DNA of 64,000 nucleotides from Desulfotignum sp. (GCA_018399285.1 JAGYOW010000001.1:93741-157740); one strand, 5' to 3'; shown: positions 7,546 to 16,600, counted from the first letter of the stretch. The notes: generated by a model not told the origin, from the letters alone. Made by a program: numbers and translations.

Positions 7546-9333
7546 TCATCTCAGCTCCAGCCAGTCAAACCAGATGGGGTGATTCTTTTTGTACCAGGCA
7601 AGGACCTGCCGCAGCAGTTTCTGGTCTTCTCTGGAGATGGTGGCTTCCGGAATTTTGTCAAAGTTCAGGATCATTTTGGTATCGTAAAAGCGCAATGCCT
7701 CTGAACACAGGGTCTGCAATTCATTTCGGATCCTGCCGGAATCGGAAATTTTTACGGCCCGGTGCCGGAAGTCCTCACCCTTGAGAAACCGGTTCAATAA
7801 AGGGCTGAATACCAGTTTGCTTTCGTTGAAATTCTCCAGCAGGCGAAGGGCGACAGTGATCCGCTTGTCTCCGGCAGCCGTGGTGATGCGGACCGTCACC
7901 TCATACGTGTCATCGTCAATCTGTGTGACCCCCGGGGCCCCGGTGTAGGGATCGGGCAGCATATACCCGGCACCGGCCAGGGCCTGCCATTTTTTTTCAG
8001 AAATCAGATCATCAGCGGTAATGGTGCGGGAATTCAGGGGGATACCGGCTTTTTGTGCGGCCAGGATGCTGTCTTTATACTTCTGGACAAAGTCCGGATT
8101 CAGATCCGGATCCTTCACCAGATCCCGGAGCTGGTCTGCAAACGTATCGCTGCCCGGATCCAGTTTCATGGCTGCCGCATCCAGAGGTGCGGTGAACCGG
8201 AACCGGGAAGACAGCACGGCCAGGGATGCGGACAGATCCAGGATCGGGGCCAGGCTGGCAGCCTGAATGGCTTCGGCCGACGCCGCATATCCGTCCACAA
8301 TAAACAGGTGCGTGGCGTTATCTTGGTCCTGCCAGTCCCCGATGGTCAGGGTCGGGGCATAGGTGCCGGAATCGGTGAACGGCGTCCATCCGTTGGGCAG
8401 CATCCAGTCGTCATTCACCAGATGGGCCCCGGCCGCTTCCCATTGTTCCCATAAGTAACCGATGCGGTCGGCCCGGCTGTCGCCTTTCAGGGTCCACACA
8501 TGGATGTGACCGGGCTCAATCCCGGGATAGGCTTTCTGAATCGCTTCAACCACCCGGTGGCGGGGGGTGAAGAAATCAATGAGAATGGAATCCTTGGCAG
8601 CCCGGTCCACCACTTTTTTGGGAATCACCAGGTTGCCGATATATCCTTCGTACTGATCGGATATGGCCAGGGGCTGATCAAACAGATGCAGCACGGTCAA
8701 TGGACCGGCCTCTTCTCCTTTGGCAAACCGGGAGGTGTTTTCCAGGGTATCGATGGCCGCGCCCCAGATGGTGACCCCCTCCCGGGCGATGGTCTTCTTG
8801 AAATCTTCCCAGGAAAAATCCGGATCATTGATGAGCCGGTTGACCCAGGTTTCCAGGAATTTGGCCACCTGGGGCCGGGCATAAATCCGGCCGAATCCCA
8901 GCAGCGGATTGGCTCCCATTTCCGATGTTTCACCGGCCTTGGGCATCAGGCCTTCGCCCAGGCAGACCATGATGGCATGGTTTTCCGGCAGGGTCCGGGT
9001 CAGGTACCACAGACTTTCACTCATGGCATAGGCGGAAATGGCATCCGCGTCTTTTTTGACAATGTTCAGCCCGGTTTTATCCAGCCCGGCGCCCTGGCCG
9101 TACCGGCCGAACAGCCGGGTACCCAACGCTGTCACCGCCAGGGTCATGGCCAGCATTTTTTCGGTGCGCGGATCAGTGAACGAAATGCTGTCCAGCAGGT
9201 CATCCGCCGGTTTTCCCCGGAGCCATTCAATGTGCACATTTTCCAGCCACAGGTGGAGCCGGCCCAAAATGGGCCGGCAGTCAAAGGCCCACTGGGCCAC
9301 AAGATTTTTCTGTTTCATCGGGTGTGTGTCCAT
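7546..9333 (-). CDS. Large conserved-looking hypothetical protein (595 aa)
   Basis: I do not recognise a family. The predicted product is soluble and mixed alpha/beta, without signal peptide or membrane helix. It starts MDTHPMKQKNLVAQWAFD and contains LENVHIEWLRGKPADDLL, a small-residue stretch VCLGEGLMPKAGETSEMGANPLLGFGRIYARPQ, a central section with HVWTLKGDSRADRIGYL and THLFIVDGYAA, and a beta-rich DDDTYEVTVRITTAAG followed by a helical C-terminus ending WFDWLELR. Codon use matches neighbours, so it is a real gene rather than the antisense frame opposite it. The start at 9333 follows GGGGGC by six nt; an in-frame ATG at 9393 is possible. It is convergent with gntR (4-nt gap) and divergent from recD2. 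Confidence 0.75.
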   Translation of the reverse strand: MDTHPMKQKNLVAQWAFDCRPILGRLHLWLENVHIEWLRGKPADDLLDSISFTDPRTEKMLAMTLAVTALGTRLFGRYGQGAGLDKTGLNIVKKDADAISAYAMSESLWYLTRTLPENHAIMVCLGEGLMPKAGETSEMGANPLLGFGRIYARPQVAKFLETWVNRLINDPDFSWEDFKKTIAREGVTIWGAAIDTLENTSRFAKGEEAGPLTVLHLFDQPLAISDQYEGYIGNLVIPKKVVDRAAKDSILIDFFTPRHRVVEAIQKAYPGIEPGHIHVWTLKGDSRADRIGYLWEQWEAAGAHLVNDDWMLPNGWTPFTDSGTYAPTLTIGDWQDQDNATHLFIVDGYAASAEAIQAASLAPILDLSASLAVLSSRFRFTAPLDAAAMKLDPGSDTFADQLRDLVKDPDLNPDFVQKYKDSILAAQKAGIPLNSRTITADDLISEKKWQALAGAGYMLPDPYTGAPGVTQIDDDTYEVTVRITTAAGDKRITVALRLLENFNESKLVFSPLLNRFLKGEDFRHRAVKISDSGRIRNELQTLCSEALRFYDTKMILNFDKIPEATISREDQKLLRQVLAWYKKNHPIWFDWLELR

Positions 9334-9511
9334 GGTCTGCCCCCATGTATGAAATTGCGGTGTCATCGGGTTTATCAGCCAAACAGGTATCATTTACCTG
9401 GAAAATCTGTCAAGGATTAAACGGCAGGTATTGTCAGAAGTGCCGCCGCTGGGGTGGGGGCTGGAAAAAAGAGTGTACGCCGGGACTTGTCCTTTACCCC
9501 CGGTTTAGGAT

Positions 9512-12073
9512 ATGGTGACAGTCATGGCAGACCGCAAATTTTCATATCCAGCGGTTCAGGCCCCGCCGGACAAAAGATCCGATATCCCGGTGAACCAGGG
9601 GATGATCCGGGAACAGTTGCGCGGGGTGGTGGACCGGGTGACCTATCACAATCCGGACAACGGGTGGTCCGTGCTCCAGATCCTGCCTTTTGACGCGCCG
9701 GGCCGGCGGGAAACCGTGCTGGTGCATCAGACAAAGGTATTTGCCGGGGCCACCATGAGTTTTGAAGGGGCCTGGCAGACACATCCCAGATATGGGCGCC
9801 AGTTTTCCGCCACCCGGGCTGAAGAACAAAAACCCGCATCCGCCGGGGCCCTGGAAAAATATATCGGATCCGGCCTCATCAAAGGGGTGGGGCCTAAAAC
9901 CGCGAAAAAAATTGTCAGACATTTCAGGGACCAGACCCTGGACGTGTTTGAAAACCAGATCCACCGGCTTGTGGAGGTCCCGGGCATTGCTGAAAAAAAA
10001 CTGGAGATGATCTCCGCCGCCTGGATCGAACACCGGGCCATCCGGGATGTGATGATGTTTTTGCAGTCCCATGGTATTTCCACCCTGTTTTCCGTGCGCA
10101 TTTACAAGGCCTATGGGGATGAGGCCATTGCCAGGGTTATGGATGACCCCTATTGCCTGGCGGATGATTTTTATGGGATCGGCTTTTTTTCCGCTGACAA
10201 TGTGGCCTTGAGCATCGGCCTGGCAACCGACAGCCCCCGGCGCATTGTTGCGGGCATCCGCCATGTGCTGTCTGCGGCCAGAAATTTCGGGCATTGTTTT
10301 CTGACTTTTTCTCAAATTAAAGTGCAGGTGGAAGAACTGCTGGGCCTGGATCTTTCCCGGGGCCTGGATGGGGTGCTGGAAACCATGGAAGCCGACCGGC
10401 TGATCATGCGCCGGACCCTGGTGCCGGCGCCCGGAGAACCCAGCCAGGCATGTTATTATGCCAGATCTCTGTATTTTGACGAACTGTATGTGGCCCGGCG
10501 CATGGCACAGATGACCGACCCGCCGGATGTGGACACAACCCGGATCCGCCGATGGGTCCTGCTATTTACCAAGTCCAGGCATCTGCAATTGAGTGAGGAA
10601 CAGGCCGGTGCAATCCAGGGGATTGTCGGCAAAGGGGTTTCCATTCTCACGGGCGGACCGGGCTGCGGCAAGACCACAGCCACCCGGATTTTGGTGGCGC
10701 TTCTGGAGGCCATGAAACGCCGGGTGGTGCTGGCAGCCCCCACGGGCCGGGCCGCCCAGCGCATGGGGGAGGTGATCGGCAGAGACGCCAAAACCATTCA
10801 CCGGCTGCTGGGGTGGGCCAACGGGCAGTTCAAGAAAAATGAGGATACTCCCCTTAAAGCCGATTTTCTGGTGGTGGATGAAAGCTCCATGCTGGATATC
10901 AGCCTGACCGCTTCGTTGCTCAAAGCCGTGCCCCCAGGGTGCCAGGTGGTGTTTATCGGAGATTATGACCAGCTGCCGTCCGTGGGGGCCGGCAATGTGC
11001 TCAAAGATCTGATCGGGTCGGGCATTGTTTCCTGTTTCCGGTTGACACAGATTTTCCGACAGGCAGCCCAGTCATTGATTATTCAGTTTGCCCATCAGAT
11101 CAACAGCGGGGACATGCCCTGGATCGCCTCTCCGTTCAAGGATCCGTTCGTGTGGCATAAAAAAACCGACTGTCTGTTTCTGGACGCGGATGAAGCCACT
11201 GCTGAACAGCTGCAATTCATCCGGCGGATCAAGGCCCTGACAGACGTGGACAAAAAAGAGGTGACCAAAGATCTTGATGATCCGGATCTGTTTGAGTTTC
11301 GGGTGAAAGAACCGGTGCGGCCCTACGAAACTGAAATCCAGATTCCTGAAAAATTCGCCCATGTCAATCTGGAACAGGTGGCTGCCGCCGGCACCCGGGT
11401 GGAGGAGCTTCTGGCTGTGCTTAAAAAGGTCCACCCCTGGTCTTGTTTGCATTATGGGCTGACAGCCGTGGATGTGATCCGGAAACTCTACATGGAATGG
11501 ATTCCCAGATATCATGGGGCATCAATGGAAATCCAGATCCTTTCTCCCATGACAAGGGGATCCTTGGGCACGGTGAACCTGAATCGGGTGATCCAGGAGA
11601 CCGCCAACCCCCAGGCGCCAGGCAAAGCCCAGATCATCGTGGGCCAGCGGGTGTTCCGGAAAGGGGACCGGGTCATCCACCGGAAAAACAATTATGATTT
11701 GAACGTATTCAACGGGGATATCGGCACCATCACCGCCATTGATGCCGCCGATCTGACCCTGTCCGTGGCGTTTTCGTCCGATACCCCGCCGGTGCAGTAC
11801 CGCCAGGCCGATATCCTGGAGCTGGATCTGGCCTATGCCGTAACCATCCATAAATCCCAGGGATCGGAATTCGAGGCCGTGATCATCCCGGTGATGACCC
11901 AGCATTTCAAGATGCTGTTCCGCAACCTGATCTATACCGGGATCACCCGGGCAAAAAAACTGGCCGTGTTTGTGGGCACCCGGCGGGCCCTGGCCATGGC
12001 TGTGAAAAACCAGGATATTTCAAAACGCCAGACCGCCCTGGCCCAGCTGCTTAAGGACGAAGCAGCCGGATAA
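9512..12073 (+). CDS. recD2: RecD2-type ATP-dependent DNA helicase
   Basis: A 5'-3' superfamily 1B helicase of the stand-alone RecD2 class, in bacteria lacking RecBCD partners. The 853 aa comprise an N-terminal OB-like region (to about 110, with VVDRVTYHNPDNGWSVL), helix-hairpin-helix segments (about 120-190, IGSGLIKGVGPKTAKKIV), Walker A GGPGCGKTT near 380, motif II VVDESSML near 453, motif III FIGDYDQLPSVGAG, a charged insertion at about 570-640, and the C-terminal VTIHKSQGSEFE and YTGITRAKK motifs (about 780-812). All helicase motifs look intact. Its last 23 nt overlap the convergent UvrD-like gene. The N-terminal start could also be the ATG at 9524. Confidence 0.93.
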   Translation: MVTVMADRKFSYPAVQAPPDKRSDIPVNQGMIREQLRGVVDRVTYHNPDNGWSVLQILPFDAPGRRETVLVHQTKVFAGATMSFEGAWQTHPRYGRQFSATRAEEQKPASAGALEKYIGSGLIKGVGPKTAKKIVRHFRDQTLDVFENQIHRLVEVPGIAEKKLEMISAAWIEHRAIRDVMMFLQSHGISTLFSVRIYKAYGDEAIARVMDDPYCLADDFYGIGFFSADNVALSIGLATDSPRRIVAGIRHVLSAARNFGHCFLTFSQIKVQVEELLGLDLSRGLDGVLETMEADRLIMRRTLVPAPGEPSQACYYARSLYFDELYVARRMAQMTDPPDVDTTRIRRWVLLFTKSRHLQLSEEQAGAIQGIVGKGVSILTGGPGCGKTTATRILVALLEAMKRRVVLAAPTGRAAQRMGEVIGRDAKTIHRLLGWANGQFKKNEDTPLKADFLVVDESSMLDISLTASLLKAVPPGCQVVFIGDYDQLPSVGAGNVLKDLIGSGIVSCFRLTQIFRQAAQSLIIQFAHQINSGDMPWIASPFKDPFVWHKKTDCLFLDADEATAEQLQFIRRIKALTDVDKKEVTKDLDDPDLFEFRVKEPVRPYETEIQIPEKFAHVNLEQVAAAGTRVEELLAVLKKVHPWSCLHYGLTAVDVIRKLYMEWIPRYHGASMEIQILSPMTRGSLGTVNLNRVIQETANPQAPGKAQIIVGQRVFRKGDRVIHRKNNYDLNVFNGDIGTITAIDAADLTLSVAFSSDTPPVQYRQADILELDLAYAVTIHKSQGSEFEAVIIPVMTQHFKMLFRNLIYTGITRAKKLAVFVGTRRALAMAVKNQDISKRQTALAQLLKDEAAG

Positions 12074-13505
12074 ACTCGGGAATGCTGCTGTTTTTGTGGA
12101 ACCGCAAATGGACCCGGGCCCGGGTCATGGCCACATAGATCAGGTTGAACTCGTCCGGATCCGCCCCGGCTGGATCAATGATCCGGCCGTCTTTGACCAG
12201 GGAGACAAAATCATCCATGATCAGGACATTGTTCCATTCCAGACCCTTGGCCTTGTGGGCCGTGGTCAAAAGAATTCCGGCCTGTTCAGGGGGCCGGGCC
12301 GTTTGCCTGATCCGATCCACATGGGACCGCAGGGCCGGGCCGTATTTTTCCACCACCGCACACACCGATGACAGTTCCAGATCCTCCACGGTCGTGGCAT
12401 AGGACTTGAGATCCTCAAAATTGGAAAACCCTTTGATGAACGGATCCTGAACCCGGGCCACGGTCTTGTCATATAGAAAAGAAACCGATGTGAGCAGATC
12501 CAGGCGGTATCCCTGGATCCCGCCGGCAAACCCGATATCATGGGTTTTGTAAAGCTGGACTGCCCGGTCAAACAGCACAGCATTGGTGCGGGCGATAATC
12601 GTATGGCCATGGGAATCCCAGGGAGGTTTTTTATTCGGGTAAGCCGTGCCCCGGAGCTGCCGGGTCTCTTTTTTAAAGACAGACAGCACCATGTTGGCGG
12701 CTTTGGCAATGTTGTTGTCAAACCGGAAACTTTGGGTCAGATAACAGGTCTGTTGGGCTGCAAGCGTTTTCAGGGTATCTTTGGCACCCCGGAAGCTGTA
12801 GATCTGCTGGTGGTTGTCTCCTACCACGATAATGGCCGGTTTTTTTTCAGGCCGGTCCGATTTGACCTGGGACAGGACAATGGCACTTACCACCGGGTTG
12901 ATGTCCTGGGCTTCGTCCAGCAGGATGCAGTCGAAATTTAAAACCGGTCTGGACAGCTGATACAGCTTGAGATACCCGTCATGAAGCATACCGATGTCCG
13001 GATGATCCCCGGTACACATCAGTCTCCCCAGAAGATTGGCATGGGCCACCAGGTCCGGCATTTTCAGGCCCTGACGCTGATAATGACCCCGGGCCGAAGC
13101 AGGAACATGGGAAAAATCCACCACCGGATCGGCGGACACCAGGTACTGGTGCAGGGTTTCCATGGTGAACCGCGCGGTTTCATAATTATCCAGATTCAGG
13201 GCATCCATGACCTGATTGGCCCGGAACCGCTGCACCAGCCGGTTTTTGTGTGGAATTCCCTTGACCCCGAAGCCTAAGGAATGGGCGGTTCGGGCCATGA
13301 CATTGGCCGGGAATTTTCTGGCGGCTTCCTGCTGCACGCTTTTGTTGAACGCCAGATACAAAAATCGCAGTCCGGGCCGTTTTCGGGCATATGCCACCAG
13401 GGTGGTGGTCTTGCCGGTACCGGCAAAGGCCAGGATTTTGAGAATCTGTCCGGGAACCGGGTCCGTGTCAATGATCTGCTGTTGCTCGGCGGTGGGGTGT
13501 ATCAT
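12051..13505 (-). CDS. Small UvrD/Rep-like helicase, FBH1-type
   Basis: A superfamily 1A helicase of 484 aa, clearly shorter than UvrD or PcrA (about 720 aa). It has the Q motif TAEQQQII at 5-12, Walker A AFAGTGKTTT near 27-36, motif Ia-like LYLAFNKSVQQEA, motif II LLDEAQDIN near 195, motif III VVGDNHQQIYSFRGA, motif IV QSFRF, motif V TTAHKAKGLEWNNVLI and motif VI YVAMTRARVHL. The compact form and the LAFNKSVQQEA motif resemble FBH1-like helicases, which remove recombinase from DNA in eukaryotes. The bacterial role is not known to me. The ATG at 13505 is used; a TTG at 13514 is possible, and neither has a clear ribosome site. It is convergent with recD2. Confidence 0.85.
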   Translation of the reverse strand: MIHPTAEQQQIIDTDPVPGQILKILAFAGTGKTTTLVAYARKRPGLRFLYLAFNKSVQQEAARKFPANVMARTAHSLGFGVKGIPHKNRLVQRFRANQVMDALNLDNYETARFTMETLHQYLVSADPVVDFSHVPASARGHYQRQGLKMPDLVAHANLLGRLMCTGDHPDIGMLHDGYLKLYQLSRPVLNFDCILLDEAQDINPVVSAIVLSQVKSDRPEKKPAIIVVGDNHQQIYSFRGAKDTLKTLAAQQTCYLTQSFRFDNNIAKAANMVLSVFKKETRQLRGTAYPNKKPPWDSHGHTIIARTNAVLFDRAVQLYKTHDIGFAGGIQGYRLDLLTSVSFLYDKTVARVQDPFIKGFSNFEDLKSYATTVEDLELSSVCAVVEKYGPALRSHVDRIRQTARPPEQAGILLTTAHKAKGLEWNNVLIMDDFVSLVKDGRIIDPAGADPDEFNLIYVAMTRARVHLRFHKNSSIPEFIRLLRP

Positions 13506-13521
13506 GGGTGACAAGACAGGG

Positions 13522-14259
13522 CTATTGTCTGAAAAACCCTTTTTTTTCCAGAAATACTTTCATGTGGGGCCGGATCACCCGGCCCGTGAAATCTGCCATC
13601 TGCCGGGTCCAGGTCCGGTCTTTGAGGGTGGGTGACCGTTTTGCATAATAGTTCTGGATCTCCTGATCATAGTCTGTCAAAGATTTCTGCTCCGGGGCCG
13701 AAGGGAACCGGTCCTTATGAAACACCGCACCCACCGGCAGCCGGGGTTTGGGAGCGGGATCATCGTCCGGATATCCCAGGCACATGCCGAACACCGGATA
13801 CGCGTGTTCAGGGATGTGCAGCAGCTCACTCACCAGATCCGGGTCATTGCGGATTCCGCCGATAAACACCCCGCCAAGGCCTTTGGATTCCGCTCCCAGC
13901 ATCAGGCTCTGGGCCATCAGGGCCGTATCCACAGTGGCCACCAGCAGCTGCTCGGCCCATCCGGTTTCAGGGGCGATGTTATGACGGCGGCAGGCATGTA
14001 TCAGCCGGGTCAGATCGGCACAGAACACCAGAAATACCGGGGCCTGGGCCACCCAGGGCTGGGGACCGGCCATGTCTGCGATTTTCTGCCGCGTATCCGG
14101 ATCAGTCACCTGGATGATGGTGTATGCCTGAACATGATGGGACGTGCTGGTGCACTGGGCCGCGGAAATCAATGATGTGAGCAGGGTTTCATCCACGGAT
14201 TTTGCAGTGAATTTCCGGATGGACCGGTGGGCGGACAAAAGGTTCAGAACAGAGGTCAT
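13522..14259 (-). CDS. NfsA-like nitroreductase family flavoprotein
   Basis: A probable FMN-dependent NAD(P)H oxidoreductase. The 245-aa product begins with the family signature AHRSIRKF at about 9-16, followed by AAQCTSTSHHVQAYTIIQV, a central GGVFIGGIRNDP and PVFGMCLGYPDDDPAPKPRLP, which is typical of the NfsA/FRP subgroup. The physiological substrate is unknown; quinones, flavins or nitroaromatics are usual. The ATG at 14259 is chosen because GAAGGAA lies just upstream. It is 16 nt behind the FBH1-like helicase and in the same direction, so the two may be cotranscribed. Confidence 0.88.
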   Translation of the reverse strand: MTSVLNLLSAHRSIRKFTAKSVDETLLTSLISAAQCTSTSHHVQAYTIIQVTDPDTRQKIADMAGPQPWVAQAPVFLVFCADLTRLIHACRRHNIAPETGWAEQLLVATVDTALMAQSLMLGAESKGLGGVFIGGIRNDPDLVSELLHIPEHAYPVFGMCLGYPDDDPAPKPRLPVGAVFHKDRFPSAPEQKSLTDYDQEIQNYYAKRSPTLKDRTWTRQMADFTGRVIRPHMKVFLEKKGFFRQ

Positions 14260-14478
14260 GATGTTTCCTTCACCAAATGGGTTGTGATCTTTAAAGCAGG
14301 CTATCATTTCCGGGCCGTTGTTTCAAGCGACGTTGAAAAGGAAACGGCGTTGTGTTTGCATGTATTTTGAATTATCATAACTGAAGAAACAATGACTGGG
14401 GATCAGAAAAATTGACCACATAAAACACCGTTGTTTATTGGGGGTAAGATGATAAAATATAGAGAACCAATAAAAATC

Positions 14479-14510
14479 AAAAAAGGATTTCAACTTACGC
14501 TGAAATCCTT
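14479..14510 (-). terminator. Rho-independent terminator of the tRNA-Gln unit
   Basis: On the minus strand AAGGATTTCA pairs perfectly with TGAAATCCTT around an 8-nt loop and is followed by TTTTTT. It ends 11 nt past the tRNA 3' end. Confidence 0.88.
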
Positions 14511-14520
14511 ATGAATTCAA

Positions 14521-14594
14521 TGGCTGGGTGACTAGGATTCGAACCTAGATTGACGGAGTCAGAGTCCGTAGTCCTGCCATTGGACGATCACCCA
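14521..14594 (-). tRNA. tRNA-Gln, anticodon CTG
   Basis: A complete 74-nt cloverleaf with encoded CCA. The acceptor stem TGGGTGA pairs with TCACCCA and the discriminator is G. The anticodon arm is ACGGA-CTCTGAC-TCCGT, giving CTG (reads CAG). A consensus promoter precedes it and a strong terminator follows, so it is a monocistronic unit. Confidence 0.96.
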
Positions 14595-14614
14595 CCAGTG
14601 CTGAATGTCCGGGG

Positions 14615-14643
14615 TTTATACATCAAAGACCCGGCCGTGTCAA
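14615..14643 (-). promoter_or_regulatory. Consensus promoter of tRNA-Gln(CTG)
   Basis: Minus strand TTGACA, 17-bp spacer, TATAAA, ending 21 bp before the tRNA 5' end. There is a GC-rich stretch between the -10 and the tRNA, as in stringently controlled promoters. Confidence 0.72.
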
Positions 14644-14718
14644 AGAGACTTTCTGGCTGTTTGCCAGGATCGAAAAATCCCCGTTACCTTTGAGCGGATA
14701 AGTGAATGAAAATAAAAG

Positions 14719-15534
14719 ATGGTAAATAAATCAAATTCTGCGTGTGATGCTGCAAACATATGGATGCTTAAAGCCGGATTGAAAAAGTTGAAAACCGCGG
14801 CGGTGGCATTTTCCGGCGGGGTGGATTCCGCTTTTCTGCTGGCAGTGGCCGCTGAATCCGGTTTGGAGAATCTGCTGGCAGTGACTGTGGAATCCGCGTT
14901 TGTAACCAAACAGGAGATCCGCCAGGCCCGGCAGACAGCCAAAGATCTCGGGGTTGCGCATCAGGTGGTAAAACTCGATATTTTGAGTCATGAGCAGGTG
15001 ACGGCAAACACACTGGCACGCTGTTATCATTGTAAGACCGTGATGTTTTCTGTGATCCGCAGGGTTGCGGACAAAAATGGGATCACCCATGTGCTGCACG
15101 GGGTGAATACCGATGATTTGGGCGATTTCCGGCCCGGTCTGAAAGCAGCCGAAGAACTGGGGGTCTTTGCCCCCCTGGCGGATGCCGGGTTTACCAAGCA
15201 GCAGATCCGTGTCTGTTCCAGGCAGATGGGACTGAAGACCTGGGATCTGCCGTCCCAGTCCTGTCTGGCCACCCGGATTCCTTTTTTTGATGTGATCACA
15301 AAAAAGGCCCTGAATCGCATTGACCAGGCCGAACAATTTCTCCGGTCTCTGGGGTTTGCCCATGTCCGGGTGCGAAGCCATGGCACCGTGGCCCGCATCG
15401 AGACCGATGCGGCCGCCATGGCCGCCATGGTGGATCATCGTAAACAGATCTCAGTGGGTCTCAAAACGTTCGGATTCACTTTTGTGAGTCTGGACCTGGA
15501 CGGGTATCACACCGGGAAAATGAATCCGAGCTAA
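14719..15534 (+). CDS. larE: ATP-dependent sacrificial sulfur transferase LarE
   Basis: Adenylates the carboxylated pyridinium precursor and donates sulfur during synthesis of the nickel-pincer cofactor of lactate racemase-type enzymes. The 271-aa chain starts with a PP-loop ATP pyrophosphatase motif, AFSGGVDSAFLL, at about 29-40. Conserved cysteines follow in ARCYHCK (near 100) and in WDLPSQSCLATRIPF (near 180), the latter matching the region of the sacrificial Cys in characterised LarE. No larA, larB or larC is visible in this window. The next gene, a DUF296 protein, begins 111 nt later. NadE-like PP-loop enzymes are the nearest alternative, but the CLATR region argues for LarE. Confidence 0.9.
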   Translation: MVNKSNSACDAANIWMLKAGLKKLKTAAVAFSGGVDSAFLLAVAAESGLENLLAVTVESAFVTKQEIRQARQTAKDLGVAHQVVKLDILSHEQVTANTLARCYHCKTVMFSVIRRVADKNGITHVLHGVNTDDLGDFRPGLKAAEELGVFAPLADAGFTKQQIRVCSRQMGLKTWDLPSQSCLATRIPFFDVITKKALNRIDQAEQFLRSLGFAHVRVRSHGTVARIETDAAAMAAMVDHRKQISVGLKTFGFTFVSLDLDGYHTGKMNPS

Positions 15535-15645
15535 ATAAATGCAATCAGGACTTCAGAATCGATCGACAGACGATAAGAGAAACAGGGATGACACAGCAGT
15601 GGCTGACAATAAAACCCAAACTGAAGCAGACAGGAAGCACGGATT

Positions 15646-16089
15646 ATGAAATATTCACAGGCACAGCCGGGCCGGGTCTTTGTGATCCGCCTGGAAGACG
15701 GAGAGGTGATTCATGATGTTATTGAGGCATTTGCCAGGAACCAGGGGGTCCGGGCAGCCTCACTGGTGGTTTTGGGCGGGGCTGACAAAGGCAGCGAACT
15801 GGTGACCGGACCGGAGCAGGGCTGTCGGTTCCCGGTCACGCCACAGACCCATGTCCTGGAGGAGGTCCATGAAGTGACCGGCACCGGGACCCTGTTTCCG
15901 GATGAAAGCGGCAATCCGGTGCTGCACATGCACCTGGCCTGCGGCAGGGGAGATGACACGGTGACCGGGTGTATCCGCAAAGGAGTAAAGGTATGGCAGA
16001 TGATGGAGGTGATACTTCATGAACTGACCGGCGCCGGCGGGGTGCGCAAAAAAGATGAGGTCACCGGGTTTGCCATGTTGGTGCCCTGA
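15646..16089 (+). CDS. PCC/DUF296 domain protein
   Basis: A 147-aa single-domain protein of the PPC (plants and prokaryotes conserved) DUF296 fold, which in plants is fused to AT-hooks. The bacterial members are trimeric and of unclear function. Visible features: FVIRLEDGEVIHDVIEAFAR at about 11-30, ASLVVLGGADKG, an HMHLACGRGD metal-like histidine motif at about 98-107, and EVILHELTG. There is no AT-hook and no DNA-binding extension, so a regulator role should not be assumed. It follows larE in the same direction. Confidence 0.82.
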   Translation: MKYSQAQPGRVFVIRLEDGEVIHDVIEAFARNQGVRAASLVVLGGADKGSELVTGPEQGCRFPVTPQTHVLEEVHEVTGTGTLFPDESGNPVLHMHLACGRGDDTVTGCIRKGVKVWQMMEVILHELTGAGGVRKKDEVTGFAMLVP

Positions 16090-16134
16090 AGAGCCGCCCG
16101 ACCTGAAAACCGGTGACGCCTTTATCAGGCCGAA

Positions 16135-16167
16135 GCAGGCGCAGTTAAAAAAAATGGCTGCGCCTGC
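16135..16167. terminator. Perfect 10-bp hairpin between two convergent genes, possible bidirectional 3' end
   Basis: GCAGGCGCAG pairs with CTGCGCCTGC around a 13-nt loop containing eight A residues on the plus strand. It sits between the stops of the DUF296 gene and ndk. There is no T tract after the stem on either strand, so classic intrinsic termination is uncertain; it may instead protect the 3' ends. Confidence 0.45.
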
Positions 16168-16180
16168 AAGGTAAGATGGC

Positions 16181-16600
16181 TTACCGGGACTGGATCTCCA
16201 GGTGGTTGAAAAAATAGCTGATTTCAAAGGCAGCGGTTTCCGGGGCATCGGATCCGTGGACCACGTTTTTTTCAATGTCAGTGGCATACTCGCGGCGGAT
16301 GGTGCCTTCTTCCGCTTCCTTGAAATTGGTGGCACCCATGATTTTGCGGTTTTCGGCAATCACATTTTCGCCTTCCAGCACCATGACAACGATGGGACCG
16401 GAGGTCATGAAATCAGTAAGGCTGTCGAAAAACGGACGTTCTTTGTGAACGGCGTAAAATCCCTGGGCCTGGGTTTTGGTCAGGTGGATCATTTTCATGG
16501 CAGCGATTTTGATGCCCGCGCTTTCAAAACGTTTGATTACCTCGCCGATGATGTTTTTCCCCACCCCGTCGGGCTTGATAATGGACAGTGTTCTTTCCAC
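16181..16600 (-). CDS. ndk: Nucleoside diphosphate kinase
   Basis: Transfers phosphate from ATP to NDPs through a phosphohistidine. The 139-aa length is normal. It has [15 protein letters not shown] at 2-16, the [16 protein letters not shown] region and the catalytic histidine motif [10 protein letters not shown] near 112-121. I chose the GTG at 16600 because AAAGGA lies nine nt upstream and the protein then starts at the usual place; the TTG at 16621 would add seven untypical residues. It is convergent with the DUF296 gene. A promoter is predicted at 16716-16745. Confidence 0.96.
   Translation of the reverse strand: MERTLSIIKPDGVGKNIIGEVIKRFESAGIKIAAMKMIHLTKTQAQGFYAVHKERPFFDSLTDFMTSGPIVVMVLEGENVIAENRKIMGATNFKEAEEGTIRREYATDIEKNVVHGSDAPETAAFEISYFFNHLEIQSR

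Noticed and set aside
8500..9420. 306-aa open frame on the plus strand opposite the 595-aa orphan
   Set aside because: It is His/Gly/Pro/Gln-rich low-order sequence typical of antisense to a GC-rich gene; the minus frame is longer, has a ribosome site and a balanced protein.
14260..14478. Gene or small RNA in the gap before the tRNA-Gln terminator
   Set aside because: Short open frames only, AT rich, no ribosome site, no clear hairpin with T tract apart from the terminator.
15646..16089. AT-hook DNA-binding regulator
   Set aside because: Only the DUF296 domain is present; there is no AT-hook or other DNA-binding part.
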